NCBI GenBank assembly: GCA_964483155.1
Contig: CAZAAC010000081.1
Coordinates: 1-7,948, forward strand
Reading direction: 5' to 3'
DNA: 7,948 nucleotides
Source: JAAYYM01 sp964483155
GTDB lineage: Bacteria > Bacillota > Clostridia > Lachnospirales > Lachnospiraceae
In this document: piece after piece, positions 1-6,287 of the stretch
Layout of the letters: every line of letters begins with the position of its first letter
Position numbering within the stretch: the stretch's first letter is position 1
Position numbers and translations under genes: made by a program
The notes under the pieces: model-generated
The model's database searches: none
The model's input: the letters and a program-made list of their open reading frames with translations, nothing else
What the model was told of the DNA's origin: nothing

Positions 1-1071
1 AGTACGTATTTGTATCTCAAAAGGTTGCCCTGTCGGACCAATCAATGTTGTATGTAGGGATTGGTACATATTAGGCTTTGGCATTGCAATATAATCTTTA
101 AAACGACCCGGTATTGGTTTGTATATTTCATGAATTACCCCAAGTGCTGCATAACAATCCTTTACAGACCCCACAATAATACGCACAGCAAACAAATCAT
201 ATATCTGATCCAGTGTTTTATCCTGATTCACCATTTTTTTATAGATACTAAAGAAGTGCTTTACACGTCCGTCTAGTTCTGCCTCAATTCCTGCCTCCTT
301 AATATGTGCGTCCACCTCATCCACAATATTCTGCACATATTTTTCACGTATGTTCTTGCGTACGGCAATCTTATCGACCAAATCATAATATACATCTGGT
401 TCAAGATATTTCAGTGACAGGTCATCCAATTCCACTTTTAACTTTGAAATACCAAGTCGCTGTGCTATTGGTGCATATATATCAAGTGTTTCTCTTGCAA
501 TTTCAATCTGTTTTTCAGGGAGCATATGCTTCAATGTCCGCATATTATGTAATCGGTCAGCCAACTTGACCATTATGACACGGATGTCTTTAGCCATTGC
601 CAAAAACATCTTACGTAAGTTCTCTGCCTGCATTTCAAGCTTATCACCATTATAAGTCAATTGCCCCAGTTTTGTCACACCATCTACAATCAATGCGACA
701 TCAGGTCCAAATTCTGCTTTGATTTCTGCTTCTGTCATAATGGTATCTTCTACTACATCATGCAATAAACCTGCCGCAATAGACTCTTTGTCAAGTTCTA
801 GATCTGCCAGAATAATTGCAACACATAAAGGATGAATAATATACGGTTCGCCTGATTTTCTCACCTGGTCTTTATGTGCATTATAAGCAGTATTATATGC
901 CTTTTGAATCATAGAAATATCTGCCGATGGGTGATATTTCTGCACGTGAATAATAAGGTCCTCATACAAATCTTCAGGACTCAAAAACTCATCCATAGCC
1001 TCTATTCTTCCATCATCAAAGACTAGTTCAATTCGTGTCTGCTCTTCAACAGCCTTATTCTCTTCTTTCAT
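1..1071 (-). CDS. rel: Bifunctional (p)ppGpp synthetase/hydrolase (Rel/SpoT family), N-terminal part
   Basis: Makes the alarmone (p)ppGpp from ATP and GDP/GTP and also hydrolyses it, setting the stringent response in the cytoplasm. 357 codons are visible; the gene leaves the window at position 1, and the missing part should hold the TGS and ACT regulatory domains (full family length is about 730-770 residues). The HD hydrolase domain spans about residues 50-200 with metal ligands H80, H104-D105 (LLHDVVEDT) and D172 (LADRLHNM). The synthetase domain starts near 265, with D292 (YDLFAVR), the YQSLHTT loop at 336-342 and E352. The RFKD motif at 323-326 is the RxKD form typical of bifunctional enzymes, not the ExDD of synthetase-only RelA. 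Both active sites look intact. It lies 38 bp downstream of galE with no terminator between them. The start at 1071 is chosen for a TGATG junction and an AAGGGA 12 nt upstream; an in-frame ATG at 1092 has no ribosome binding site. Family is certain, the exact start is not. Confidence 0.96.
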   Translation of the reverse strand, partial: MKEENKAVEEQTRIELVFDDGRIEAMDEFLSPEDLYEDLIIHVQKYHPSADISMIQKAYNTAYNAHKDQVRKSGEPYIIHPLCVAIILADLELDKESIAAGLLHDVVEDTIMTEAEIKAEFGPDVALIVDGVTKLGQLTYNGDKLEMQAENLRKMFLAMAKDIRVIMVKLADRLHNMRTLKHMLPEKQIEIARETLDIYAPIAQRLGISKLKVELDDLSLKYLEPDVYYDLVDKIAVRKNIREKYVQNIVDEVDAHIKEAGIEAELDGRVKHFFSIYKKMVNQDKTLDQIYDLFAVRIIVGSVKDCYAALGVIHEIYKPIPGRFKDYIAMPKPNMYQSLHTTLIGPTGQPFEIQIRT

Positions 1072-1109
1072 CAGACATTCATTTCCCTTCATACATAATA
1101 CTTATGTGG

Positions 1110-2141
1110 TTAATCAGAAAGTCCTTCTGGATTCTGTGATTGCCATCTCCATGTATCTTCACACATCTTTTCAATCCCACGCTTAGCAACCCAGCCAAGT
1201 TCCTCTTTTGCTTTTTTAGGATCGGCATAGCAAGTCGCAATATCTCCAGCACGGCGTGGTTTCATTTCATAATTGATTTTAACTCCACTTGCCTTTTCAA
1301 AATTATGAATAATATCAAGTACACTAAACCCTATTCCTGTTCCAAGATTATATATTTTTGTCCCAGCTTCTCCTACATTTTTCATTTCTTTAATTTTTTC
1401 AATCGCTTTCACATGTCCTTCAGCTAAATCCACAACATGAATATAATCACGGACACCTGTTCCATCTGGCGTATCATAATCACTTCCAAAAACACCTAAA
1501 CATTTTAGCTTACCAACTGCTACTTGAGAAATATAAGGTAATAAGTTATTTGGTATTCCCTTTGGATTTTCACCAATTAAACCTGATTCATGCGCACCAA
1601 TCGGATTAAAGTAACGCAATAAAATAACCCTCCAAGCAGGATCAGGTACGCACAAATCTTGCAGTATCTGCTCCAACATGCTTTTTGTTTTTCCGTATGG
1701 ATTTGTAATATCTCCTATAGGGCATTCCTCTGTAATGGGAACAAAGGCAGGGTTTCCGTAAACTGTTGCTGAAGAACTAAATACTATATTCTTACATCCA
1801 TGCTCTCTCATCACATCACATAGAATTAATGTACCTGTAATATTATTATAATAATACTCAAGCGGTTTTTGCACTGATTCTCCCACTGCCTTCAAGCCTG
1901 CAAAATGGATTACCGCCTCAATAGTAGACTCACTGAATATCTGTTCTAGCATACTTCTGTCTAATATATCTGCCTCATAAAATTTTACCCTCTTACCTGA
2001 AATTTTTTCAATTCTATGAACAGCTTCTTTACTTGAATTAATCAAATTGTCTACAATTATTACCTCATATCCAGCGTTTAGAAGTTCAACGCAAGTATGA
2101 CTTCCTATAAAACCCGCGCCACCTGTCACTAATACTGTCAT
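1110..2141 (-). CDS. galE: UDP-glucose 4-epimerase
   Basis: Interconverts UDP-glucose and UDP-galactose using tightly bound NAD (Leloir pathway and supply of sugar nucleotides for surface glycans); cytoplasmic. The 343-residue length fits the family. The N-terminal Rossmann fold has the TGGAGFIG motif at 6-13. The catalytic set is S124 (SSSATVYG), Y149 and K153 (YGKTK), with K84, N99 and N179 (RYFNP) also present, at the same numbers as in the E. coli enzyme from memory. At the gatekeeper position equivalent to E. coli Y299 this protein has C304 (RRAGD-IATCYAD), like the human enzyme, which also accepts UDP-GalNAc/GlcNAc, so broader substrate use is plausible (inference). A GGAGG lies 7 nt upstream of the ATG. 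The gene is followed by rel after 38 bp, so both may share one transcript. No other galactose genes (galK, galT) lie in the window, which favours a glycan-precursor role over galactose catabolism. Confidence 0.97.
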   Translation of the reverse strand: MTVLVTGGAGFIGSHTCVELLNAGYEVIIVDNLINSSKEAVHRIEKISGKRVKFYEADILDRSMLEQIFSESTIEAVIHFAGLKAVGESVQKPLEYYYNNITGTLILCDVMREHGCKNIVFSSSATVYGNPAFVPITEECPIGDITNPYGKTKSMLEQILQDLCVPDPAWRVILLRYFNPIGAHESGLIGENPKGIPNNLLPYISQVAVGKLKCLGVFGSDYDTPDGTGVRDYIHVVDLAEGHVKAIEKIKEMKNVGEAGTKIYNLGTGIGFSVLDIIHNFEKASGVKINYEMKPRRAGDIATCYADPKKAKEELGWVAKRGIEKMCEDTWRWQSQNPEGLSD

Positions 2142-2214
2142 GCTCTTTCCTCCACCTGTTTCATTTTATTCATTATCCCTTATTTCAATTCATATGGCAA
2201 AGACCTTTCACGAT

Positions 2215-2243
2215 ATTCTATCACTATTTTAAAAAAGTATCTA
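2215..2243 (-). promoter_or_regulatory. Candidate sigma-A promoter for galE(-rel)
   Basis: Read on the minus strand, TAGATA (2243-2238) and TAGAAT (2220-2215) are separated by 17 bp, matching 4/6 and 5/6 of the consensus. Transcription would begin near 2208, giving a leader of about 65 nt before galE. The region is AT-rich, so chance matches are likely; this is the best candidate in the 244-bp gap between the cyclase gene and galE. Confidence 0.4.
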
Positions 2244-2385
2244 CTATTTATTTGTATATTCGTTACCTGAAAAAATGGTATTCTTTTTATCTGCCTGCTA
2301 TATATATTGCTACAGATAGACATTTTCATTTAAAATTCAATCAGCAAAAGCTTCGAAAATAGAGTCGTAATGTTATTCTCTGTTA

Positions 2386-3807
2386 TCAATAAACAATGAC
2401 ACAATCTCCACCACTTTCTTTGGCTTTATACATTAATTCGTCAGCATGCTCATATAACTCTGCAAAGCTCACTCCGTCTTTTGGGGTTATTGCAATTCCC
2501 ATGCTACCAGATACCTCTACTTCTGGATAATCTTCTATTTTTATCTCACGCAATTTACTAAGGAATTCCATTGCCTTATTAATAATAATCCCTTCATTCT
2601 GGATGTCTCTAATGAAAATAATAAATTCATCCCCACCAATGCGGCCTAAAATATCAATCTTACGAAATTCCATATTCATCAGCTCCGCTATTTTCTTCAA
2701 AAGCTGATCTCCGCATACATGGCCCATTGTATCATTCACCTTTTTAAATTTATCAATATCAAATAACATTAAAATACATTGTTCGTTTGGGTTTTCTTTA
2801 AGAATAAAATCAATTGATTGCTCAATCGCACGGCGGTTAAGCAAATCTGTCATGGCGTCTGTCCTTGCCAGTCGCTGCAGCACTTTGCTCTTTGACCGAA
2901 AGCTTCTCACTAATAGAATTGTTAAAACTGCCATAAAATTTGCACAAACAAATAATACGGAAATCAGATTGTTTCTATAGTCCTTGGCAATTACATCATT
3001 TGGAAGTGTCACAAAAACAAACCAGTCATTAATGCCAACAGGACAAAAATAGCTATAATCATAATACTTATTTGATTGCGATATTACAAACCCATCCTGC
3101 CGCTGCTCTAAATCGCTTTTAATCTGCTCTGCCGTATTATTGTTCTTGAGATGAGAATTTTCCCAACTCAATAATAAATTCTTTCGATTTTCATCTTTTG
3201 TATTTCTGGAAAAAACAATAATCTCTCCATCTTGCTTGAAAATGTCGCAAAACCCTTCTCCATCAAAGCACTCAATGTTAATAATCTTTGACAAATCATC
3301 TAACTTGTATATCCCTATTACCAAACCAATAATTGTATTGTCGTGATAAATTGGTGCGTATATTACGACATTACGTTCACCATTTACATTAGAAGTCTGT
3401 ACTTCTGATATACCACTCTCCCCACGTAGACCACTTTCAAGATATGCCCGTCCTGTGGCGTTTGAAGTTACACCCTTAGAAGACATGGCATCCCCGTTTG
3501 CTTTGGTTAACCACATTCTCGTGAAATCACTGTTATCGCTAACCCTTTTTAAGGTACTCATTGCTTCTGCAGAATGAATATCATCATATTCCGAAAAAAC
3601 TTCAGCCATTGCATTCACAAATGAAACGGAGGACTCCATATGCAGCTCTATCCCTGCTGACATCTGCCTTCCTGTTTCTTGTAATCTCTGCTTATAGTGA
3701 TCTTCTGTATTAGAAAAACTTTGTAAGCAAAAGAAAATAACGACACCCAGTAGCCCTATTATCACAAAAAAGGATAATAATGTTTTTCTCATTTTACCTA
3801 TATTCAT
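2386..3807 (-). CDS. Membrane-bound diguanylate cyclase with extracytoplasmic Cache-like sensor
   Basis: Predicted to condense two GTP into the second messenger c-di-GMP. 473 residues: TM1 at about 9-29, an extracytoplasmic sensor at about 31-279, TM2 at about 281-302, then a cytoplasmic GGDEF domain from about 310 to the end. The sensor ends in a stretch (NDWFVFVTLPNDVI, 260-273) like the end of dCache_1 domains; its ligand cannot be read from sequence. The GGDEF domain has TDAMTDLLNRRA (317-328), FDIDKFKKVND (349-359) and an intact GGDEF active-site motif at 391-395. RKID (382-385), exactly five residues before GGDEF, is an RxxD inhibitory site, so product feedback inhibition is expected. 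No EAL or HD-GYP domain is fused. The ATG at 3807 is preferred because GGGAGG lies 7 nt upstream; a GTG at 3822 would add five residues but would place the SD inside the gene. It follows the exporter gene by 17 bp, implying one operon. No convincing terminator follows. Confidence 0.93.
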   Translation of the reverse strand: MNIGKMRKTLLSFFVIIGLLGVVIFFCLQSFSNTEDHYKQRLQETGRQMSAGIELHMESSVSFVNAMAEVFSEYDDIHSAEAMSTLKRVSDNSDFTRMWLTKANGDAMSSKGVTSNATGRAYLESGLRGESGISEVQTSNVNGERNVVIYAPIYHDNTIIGLVIGIYKLDDLSKIINIECFDGEGFCDIFKQDGEIIVFSRNTKDENRKNLLLSWENSHLKNNNTAEQIKSDLEQRQDGFVISQSNKYYDYSYFCPVGINDWFVFVTLPNDVIAKDYRNNLISVLFVCANFMAVLTILLVRSFRSKSKVLQRLARTDAMTDLLNRRAIEQSIDFILKENPNEQCILMLFDIDKFKKVNDTMGHVCGDQLLKKIAELMNMEFRKIDILGRIGGDEFIIFIRDIQNEGIIINKAMEFLSKLREIKIEDYPEVEVSGSMGIAITPKDGVSFAELYEHADELMYKAKESGGDCVIVY

Positions 3808-3824
3808 TCTGTGTCCTCCCACTT

Positions 3825-4676
3825 TTATCCTATATGAACTCCCAGCAGTTCTATAATGATTCCAACAGTCACGCCAATTACATATAATAGTCCCATAATC
3901 TTAAAGCTTTCTTTTACGCTGGTATTTACTTTGAACAAAATCAAAATACCCGTACCTGCGCTGATTAAAAGTCCTGACATCATTGCTCCGCTTCCGATAA
4001 CCCCTTGCAGGTACAATTGTGTAATAATAACAGATGCTGCACAATTTGGAATCAGCCCAAATAGACCCGCAATCATTTCACCGAGGATTGGTCTGTTCAA
4101 TAACAAATTCGAAAAAATATCTTCTCCAAATAATTCTATTCCCATATTAAGAATGATAGAAATAACAAAAATAAAAATTGTGATTTGTACCGTATGCTTA
4201 ATCGCTGATTTAAAAATACCATTTTCGCAATTACAATTCTCATGCTCACAAAATTTTTTAATATTCATAGATTCTTTTACATGCTTTACGCGCCAGAGCT
4301 TATCGATTATATACCCTGCACTGATACCAATTATTACCTTGAGACCCAGTATTTTCATTATTATAATAGGCGATACTGCTTCTGAAATAAAAATAGGAAG
4401 CATCTCATCAGAAGTAGAAAGAAATACAGCAATTAACGTTCCCATCGAAATCACTCTGCCCGCATACAGATTAGCTGCGGCTGCTGCAAAGCCACATTGC
4501 GGAAAGGCACCAACCAGGCCACCTAAAATCGGTCCATAACGACCAGACTTCTCAACTGCCTGTTTCAATTTTGCACTTGTTTTATGTTCGATATATTCCA
4601 TAATTAAATAAGTAATTAATAAAAATGGCATTAATTTGAGACAGTCAATCATTGTATCTAATAATACATCAAACAT
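3825..4676 (-). CDS. ArsP_2-type putative heavy-metal (arsenic/manganese) exporter
   Basis: A 283-residue polytopic membrane protein with about eight clear hydrophobic segments, resembling the family described as putative heavy-metal exporters (ArsP_2), also annotated as putative manganese transporters. The substrate is not proven. Two halves look like an internal duplication: ILGGLVGAFPQCGF (50-63) in the first and ILGEMIAGLFGLIPNC (197-212) in the second, each carrying a P-[Q/N]-C motif next to a small-residue-rich helix. Such paired Pro-Cys motifs recall the ArsP permeases, where cysteines bind the substrate. The loop between halves has C143, H145, C148 and C150 (CEHENCNC), a plausible metal-binding cluster. 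GGAGGG lies 5 nt upstream of the ATG. The stop is 17 bp before the diguanylate cyclase start, so the two are probably co-transcribed with the exporter first. Family assignment is fairly good, cargo unknown. Confidence 0.75.
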   Translation of the reverse strand: MFDVLLDTMIDCLKLMPFLLITYLIMEYIEHKTSAKLKQAVEKSGRYGPILGGLVGAFPQCGFAAAAANLYAGRVISMGTLIAVFLSTSDEMLPIFISEAVSPIIIMKILGLKVIIGISAGYIIDKLWRVKHVKESMNIKKFCEHENCNCENGIFKSAIKHTVQITIFIFVISIILNMGIELFGEDIFSNLLLNRPILGEMIAGLFGLIPNCAASVIITQLYLQGVIGSGAMMSGLLISAGTGILILFKVNTSVKESFKIMGLLYVIGVTVGIIIELLGVHIG

Positions 4677-4711
4677 TATTACCCTCCTATTTATGATTTC
4701 TCACTTTTTAT

Positions 4712-4720
4712 AGTATATCA
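4712..4720 (-). promoter_or_regulatory. Extended -10 promoter candidate for the exporter operon
   Basis: On the minus strand TGATATACT (4720-4712) fits an extended -10 (TGn followed by TATACT, 5/6). The hexamer 17 bp upstream, TTTATT, is a poor -35. Transcription would start near 4705, about 29 nt before the exporter ATG. Confidence 0.4.
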
Positions 4721-4739
4721 TGACTTCTTTAATAAATAA

Positions 4740-4767
4740 ATTATAAAAAGATTAATAAAATAGTAAA
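4740..4767 (-). promoter_or_regulatory. Second promoter candidate for the exporter operon
   Basis: On the minus strand TTTACT (4767-4762) and a perfect TATAAT (4745-4740) are separated by 16 bp. The -35 lies inside the first copy of the 22-bp tandem repeat, so the repeat would sit on and just upstream of the promoter, where an AT-rich UP-like element or an operator would act. Chance matches are common in such AT-rich DNA. Confidence 0.4.
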
Positions 4768-4800
4768 TAATTTTTTTAAAAATAGTAAATAATTTTTTTA
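4757..4800. repeat. Perfect tandem duplication of a 22-bp AT-rich unit
   Basis: Positions 4757-4778 and 4779-4800 are identical. Each unit has the core ATAGTAAAT followed by a run of seven T. The 22-bp period is about two helical turns, so both copies face the same side of the helix. Phased T runs of this kind can bend DNA. Confidence 0.92.
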
Positions 4801-4864
4801 AAAGTACTTTACTTTATTTCATGAATGTGATAGAGTTATTTAGTACTCAATATGAATTTTTAAA

Positions 4865-4892
4865 TTGACCTGTGTTGTAAGTCATATTTAAT
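4865..4892 (+). promoter_or_regulatory. Candidate sigma-A promoter for csp
   Basis: TTGACC (4865-4870, 5/6) and TTTAAT (4887-4892, 5/6) are separated by 16 bp. Transcription from about 4899 would give a leader of roughly 95 nt, in keeping with the long leaders common on cold shock mRNAs. A TATAAC at 4942-4947 is an alternative -10 but lacks a good -35. Confidence 0.45.
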
Positions 4893-4947
4893 GATTTACA
4901 AGCGTTTGGTCATTTTTTTGTATATTGATGCGAGAACATATTATAAC

Positions 4948-4970
4948 GTATGGATTGAGAATATCTATAC
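4948..4970 (+). promoter_or_regulatory. Hairpin in the csp mRNA leader
   Basis: GTATGGAT (4948-4955) pairs with ATCTATAC (4963-4970) around the 7-nt loop TGAGAAT, giving an 8-bp stem with one G-U pair. It ends 11 nt before the GGAGG ribosome binding site. It could stabilise the leader or tune translation with temperature; no function is shown. Confidence 0.5.
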
Positions 4971-4994
4971 ACATCAAAAATGGAGGTGCCCGGT

Positions 4995-5207
4995 ATGAAT
5001 ACAGGTACAGTAAAATGGTTTAATGCTCAAAAAGGATTTGGATTTATTACAAACGACAACGGCGGAGAAGATGTTTTTGTACATTTTTCAGCTATCGTTT
5101 CTGACGGATTCAAGAGTCTCGAAGAAGGTCAGAAAGTAACTTTCGGTACAGAGACAGATCCGAAAGACAGCAGAAAACTCAAAGCAGTTAATGTTTGTTT
5201 AGTATAG
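4995..5207 (+). CDS. csp: Cold shock protein (CspA/CspB family)
   Basis: A 70-residue single-domain cold shock protein, a five-stranded OB-fold that binds single-stranded RNA and DNA and acts as an RNA chaperone in the cytoplasm. It begins TGTVKWFN and has RNP1 KGFGFI (13-18) and RNP2 VFVHF (27-31), with W8, F15, F17, F28, H30 and F31 forming the usual aromatic nucleic-acid-binding face. Length is close to the usual 65-70. The ATG at 4995 is chosen because GGAGG (4982-4986) lies 8 nt upstream; an in-frame ATG at 4980 overlaps that ribosome binding site and precedes the conserved start. The gene stands alone, with its own promoter candidate and a strong terminator. The C-terminus is KAVNVCLV, with an unremarkable cysteine. 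Family certain; which paralogue cannot be said. Confidence 0.97.
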   Translation: MNTGTVKWFNAQKGFGFITNDNGGEDVFVHFSAIVSDGFKSLEEGQKVTFGTETDPKDSRKLKAVNVCLV

Positions 5208-5237
5208 TCTGCAAACAAAAAAGCTGAACTAAACATG

Positions 5238-5264
5238 AAGGCAGAACCTTAGTTCTGCCTTTTT
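5238..5264 (+). terminator. Intrinsic terminator of csp
   Basis: AAGGCAGAAC (5238-5247) and GTTCTGCCTT (5252-5261) form a perfect 10-bp stem with a CTTA loop, followed by further T to 5264. It lies 31 bp after the csp stop. On the minus strand the same hairpin has only a weak T tail, so it may end the convergent permease transcript less efficiently. Confidence 0.92.
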
Positions 5265-5283
5265 GATTGTCTTAATATCTCTT

Positions 5284-6177
5284 CTACGCTTCTGCAATAC
5301 CAAGGACTGCAATTCCAACAAGCACAATCACAACCATACAATACTTCGCAAATGTCAGTTTTTCTTTGCAAAAAATTCTCAGAAGAATCACTGAAAAAAT
5401 ACTATAGGTGGCAATTAGTGGTGCTGCCACAACTGCATTTCCAGACATAGCATATACATAAAAAAACTGCCCAGCCGTTTCCATGATTGCTGCTATTCCA
5501 CGATTTCCTTGCTTTCTAATCTCAAACTTCTGCTTTTTAATGCAAGTCATGTAAATTAGTAATACGATGGCAACCACAAAAAAAGTGAATTCGTATGCCA
5601 AAAGTGCATCTGTCTCTCCGATCAATTCCAGCTCATCAAGATATACTGCATCTGCAAAGGTTCCAAGTGCATCAAACAAGCAATACAACAATGGAAAAAT
5701 CAAAACCAATACGCCTTTTTTCTTATACCTTCCAAATGGAATCCTGACTCTTCTCTCTTCTTTGCTCTCAAGCACCGCCAACATTACTACACCAAATGTA
5801 ACAATTATCATCCCTGTTATTGTCAGCCCACTTAATACCTGTGTGAAAAAAATAAAACAAAGCAGTGATGCAAGTGCACCTGACGTATTCTGTACTGGAG
5901 ATGCAATTGATAATTCAATATAGCGTAATCCAAAATAACCTATCATCATTGAGATAATATAAAGCGCTGAAACTGGCAGGTACTTTATCATTTCAAATAC
6001 TTGAAAAGTTCCACCCATGTAAAACAATAGACCAAAGGCATGTAACCCCATAACAAAACCAACCATTATTGTAATCTGTATATGGGACATCTTATCTTCT
6101 GCAACTGAACCTTTTTTATAAAACAAATCAGCTGCACCCCAAAATAGTGCTGTTGCAAGTGCAAATAAAAACCACAT
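5284..6177 (-). CDS. DMT superfamily permease with two EamA-like halves
   Basis: A 297-residue inner membrane protein of the drug/metabolite transporter superfamily. Ten hydrophobic segments can be placed at about 2-20, 34-53, 68-84, 90-112, 117-136, 155-173, 193-212, 226-244, 249-268 and 277-295, forming two five-helix EamA-like repeats joined by a charged loop (ESKEERR and on, 137-154). The N-terminus (ALFWGAADLFYKKG, 10-23) and the ends of both halves (SPVQNTSGALASLLCFIFF, 93-111; APLIATYSIFSVILLRIF, 252-269) are typical. Family members export or import amino acids, sugars or other small metabolites; the substrate cannot be predicted here. GAGGGAG lies 7 nt upstream of the ATG. It has a near-consensus promoter of its own just after the lipoprotein gene, so it is probably an independent unit, convergent with csp. 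Confidence 0.88.
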   Translation of the reverse strand: MWFLFALATALFWGAADLFYKKGSVAEDKMSHIQITIMVGFVMGLHAFGLLFYMGGTFQVFEMIKYLPVSALYIISMMIGYFGLRYIELSIASPVQNTSGALASLLCFIFFTQVLSGLTITGMIIVTFGVVMLAVLESKEERRVRIPFGRYKKKGVLVLIFPLLYCLFDALGTFADAVYLDELELIGETDALLAYEFTFFVVAIVLLIYMTCIKKQKFEIRKQGNRGIAAIMETAGQFFYVYAMSGNAVVAAPLIATYSIFSVILLRIFCKEKLTFAKYCMVVIVLVGIAVLGIAEA

Positions 6178-6253
6178 AGATTATCTCCCTCATCCTTCTT
6201 TTTTTAGTACAAATTTTAAATCTGTTGTAAACCCTTTCTCTATTTACTAATTG

Positions 6254-6282
6254 ATTATAATTGCTACTAGCTATATTTTCAA
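6254..6282 (-). promoter_or_regulatory. Sigma-A promoter for the DMT permease
   Basis: On the minus strand TTGAAA (6282-6277, 5/6) and TATAAT (6259-6254, 6/6) are separated by exactly 17 bp. The -35 begins 5 nt after the lipoprotein stop codon. Predicted start near 6247 gives a leader of about 70 nt. Confidence 0.78.
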
Positions 6283-6287
6283 CATAT

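Larger units (their letters stand above)
4677..4994. other. AT-rich divergent intergenic region between exporter and csp
   Basis: 318 bp without a coding gene. It holds promoter candidates on both strands, a perfect 22-bp tandem duplication (4757-4800), a 10-bp palindrome AAAGTACTTT (4801-4810) immediately after it, and the csp leader with a hairpin (4948-4970). The short leader of the exporter leaves no room for a yybP-ykoY-type manganese riboswitch. Confidence 0.8.

Noticed and set aside
61..569. Two open plus-strand frames (61-276 and 306-569)
   Set aside because: They lie opposite the rel coding sequence, whose conserved motifs run through the same bases on the minus strand. They show no recognisable domain.
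2288..2318. Inverted repeat TATCTG ... CAGATA around an AT-rich centre
   Set aside because: Only 6-bp arms with a 19-nt middle, and no T run follows on the minus strand, so it is not a usable terminator for the cyclase gene; chance is likely.
3808..3822. GTG start for the diguanylate cyclase
   Set aside because: It would place the GGGAGG ribosome binding site inside the gene; the ATG at 3807 has ideal spacing.
3856..4539. Long plus-strand open frame of 227 codons
   Set aside because: It is antisense to the exporter gene, has no ribosome binding site and reads as the shadow of hydrophobic codons.
4677..4760. Possible manganese (yybP-ykoY) or c-di-GMP riboswitch ahead of the exporter-cyclase operon
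   Set aside because: The leader is too short (about 30-60 nt), very AT-rich, and lacks the conserved cores of either riboswitch.
4890..4919. Imperfect hairpin AATGA ... TCATT followed by seven T, terminator-like
   Set aside because: Five-base arms with an interior loop, overlapping the predicted csp start region; too weak to call.
4980..4994. Upstream ATG for csp
   Set aside because: It overlaps the GGAGG that serves the ATG at 4995, and the extra residues are outside the conserved cold shock domain.
5567..5923. Plus-strand open frame of 118 codons
   Set aside because: Antisense to the DMT permease, low-complexity Ser/Asn/Thr composition, no SD.
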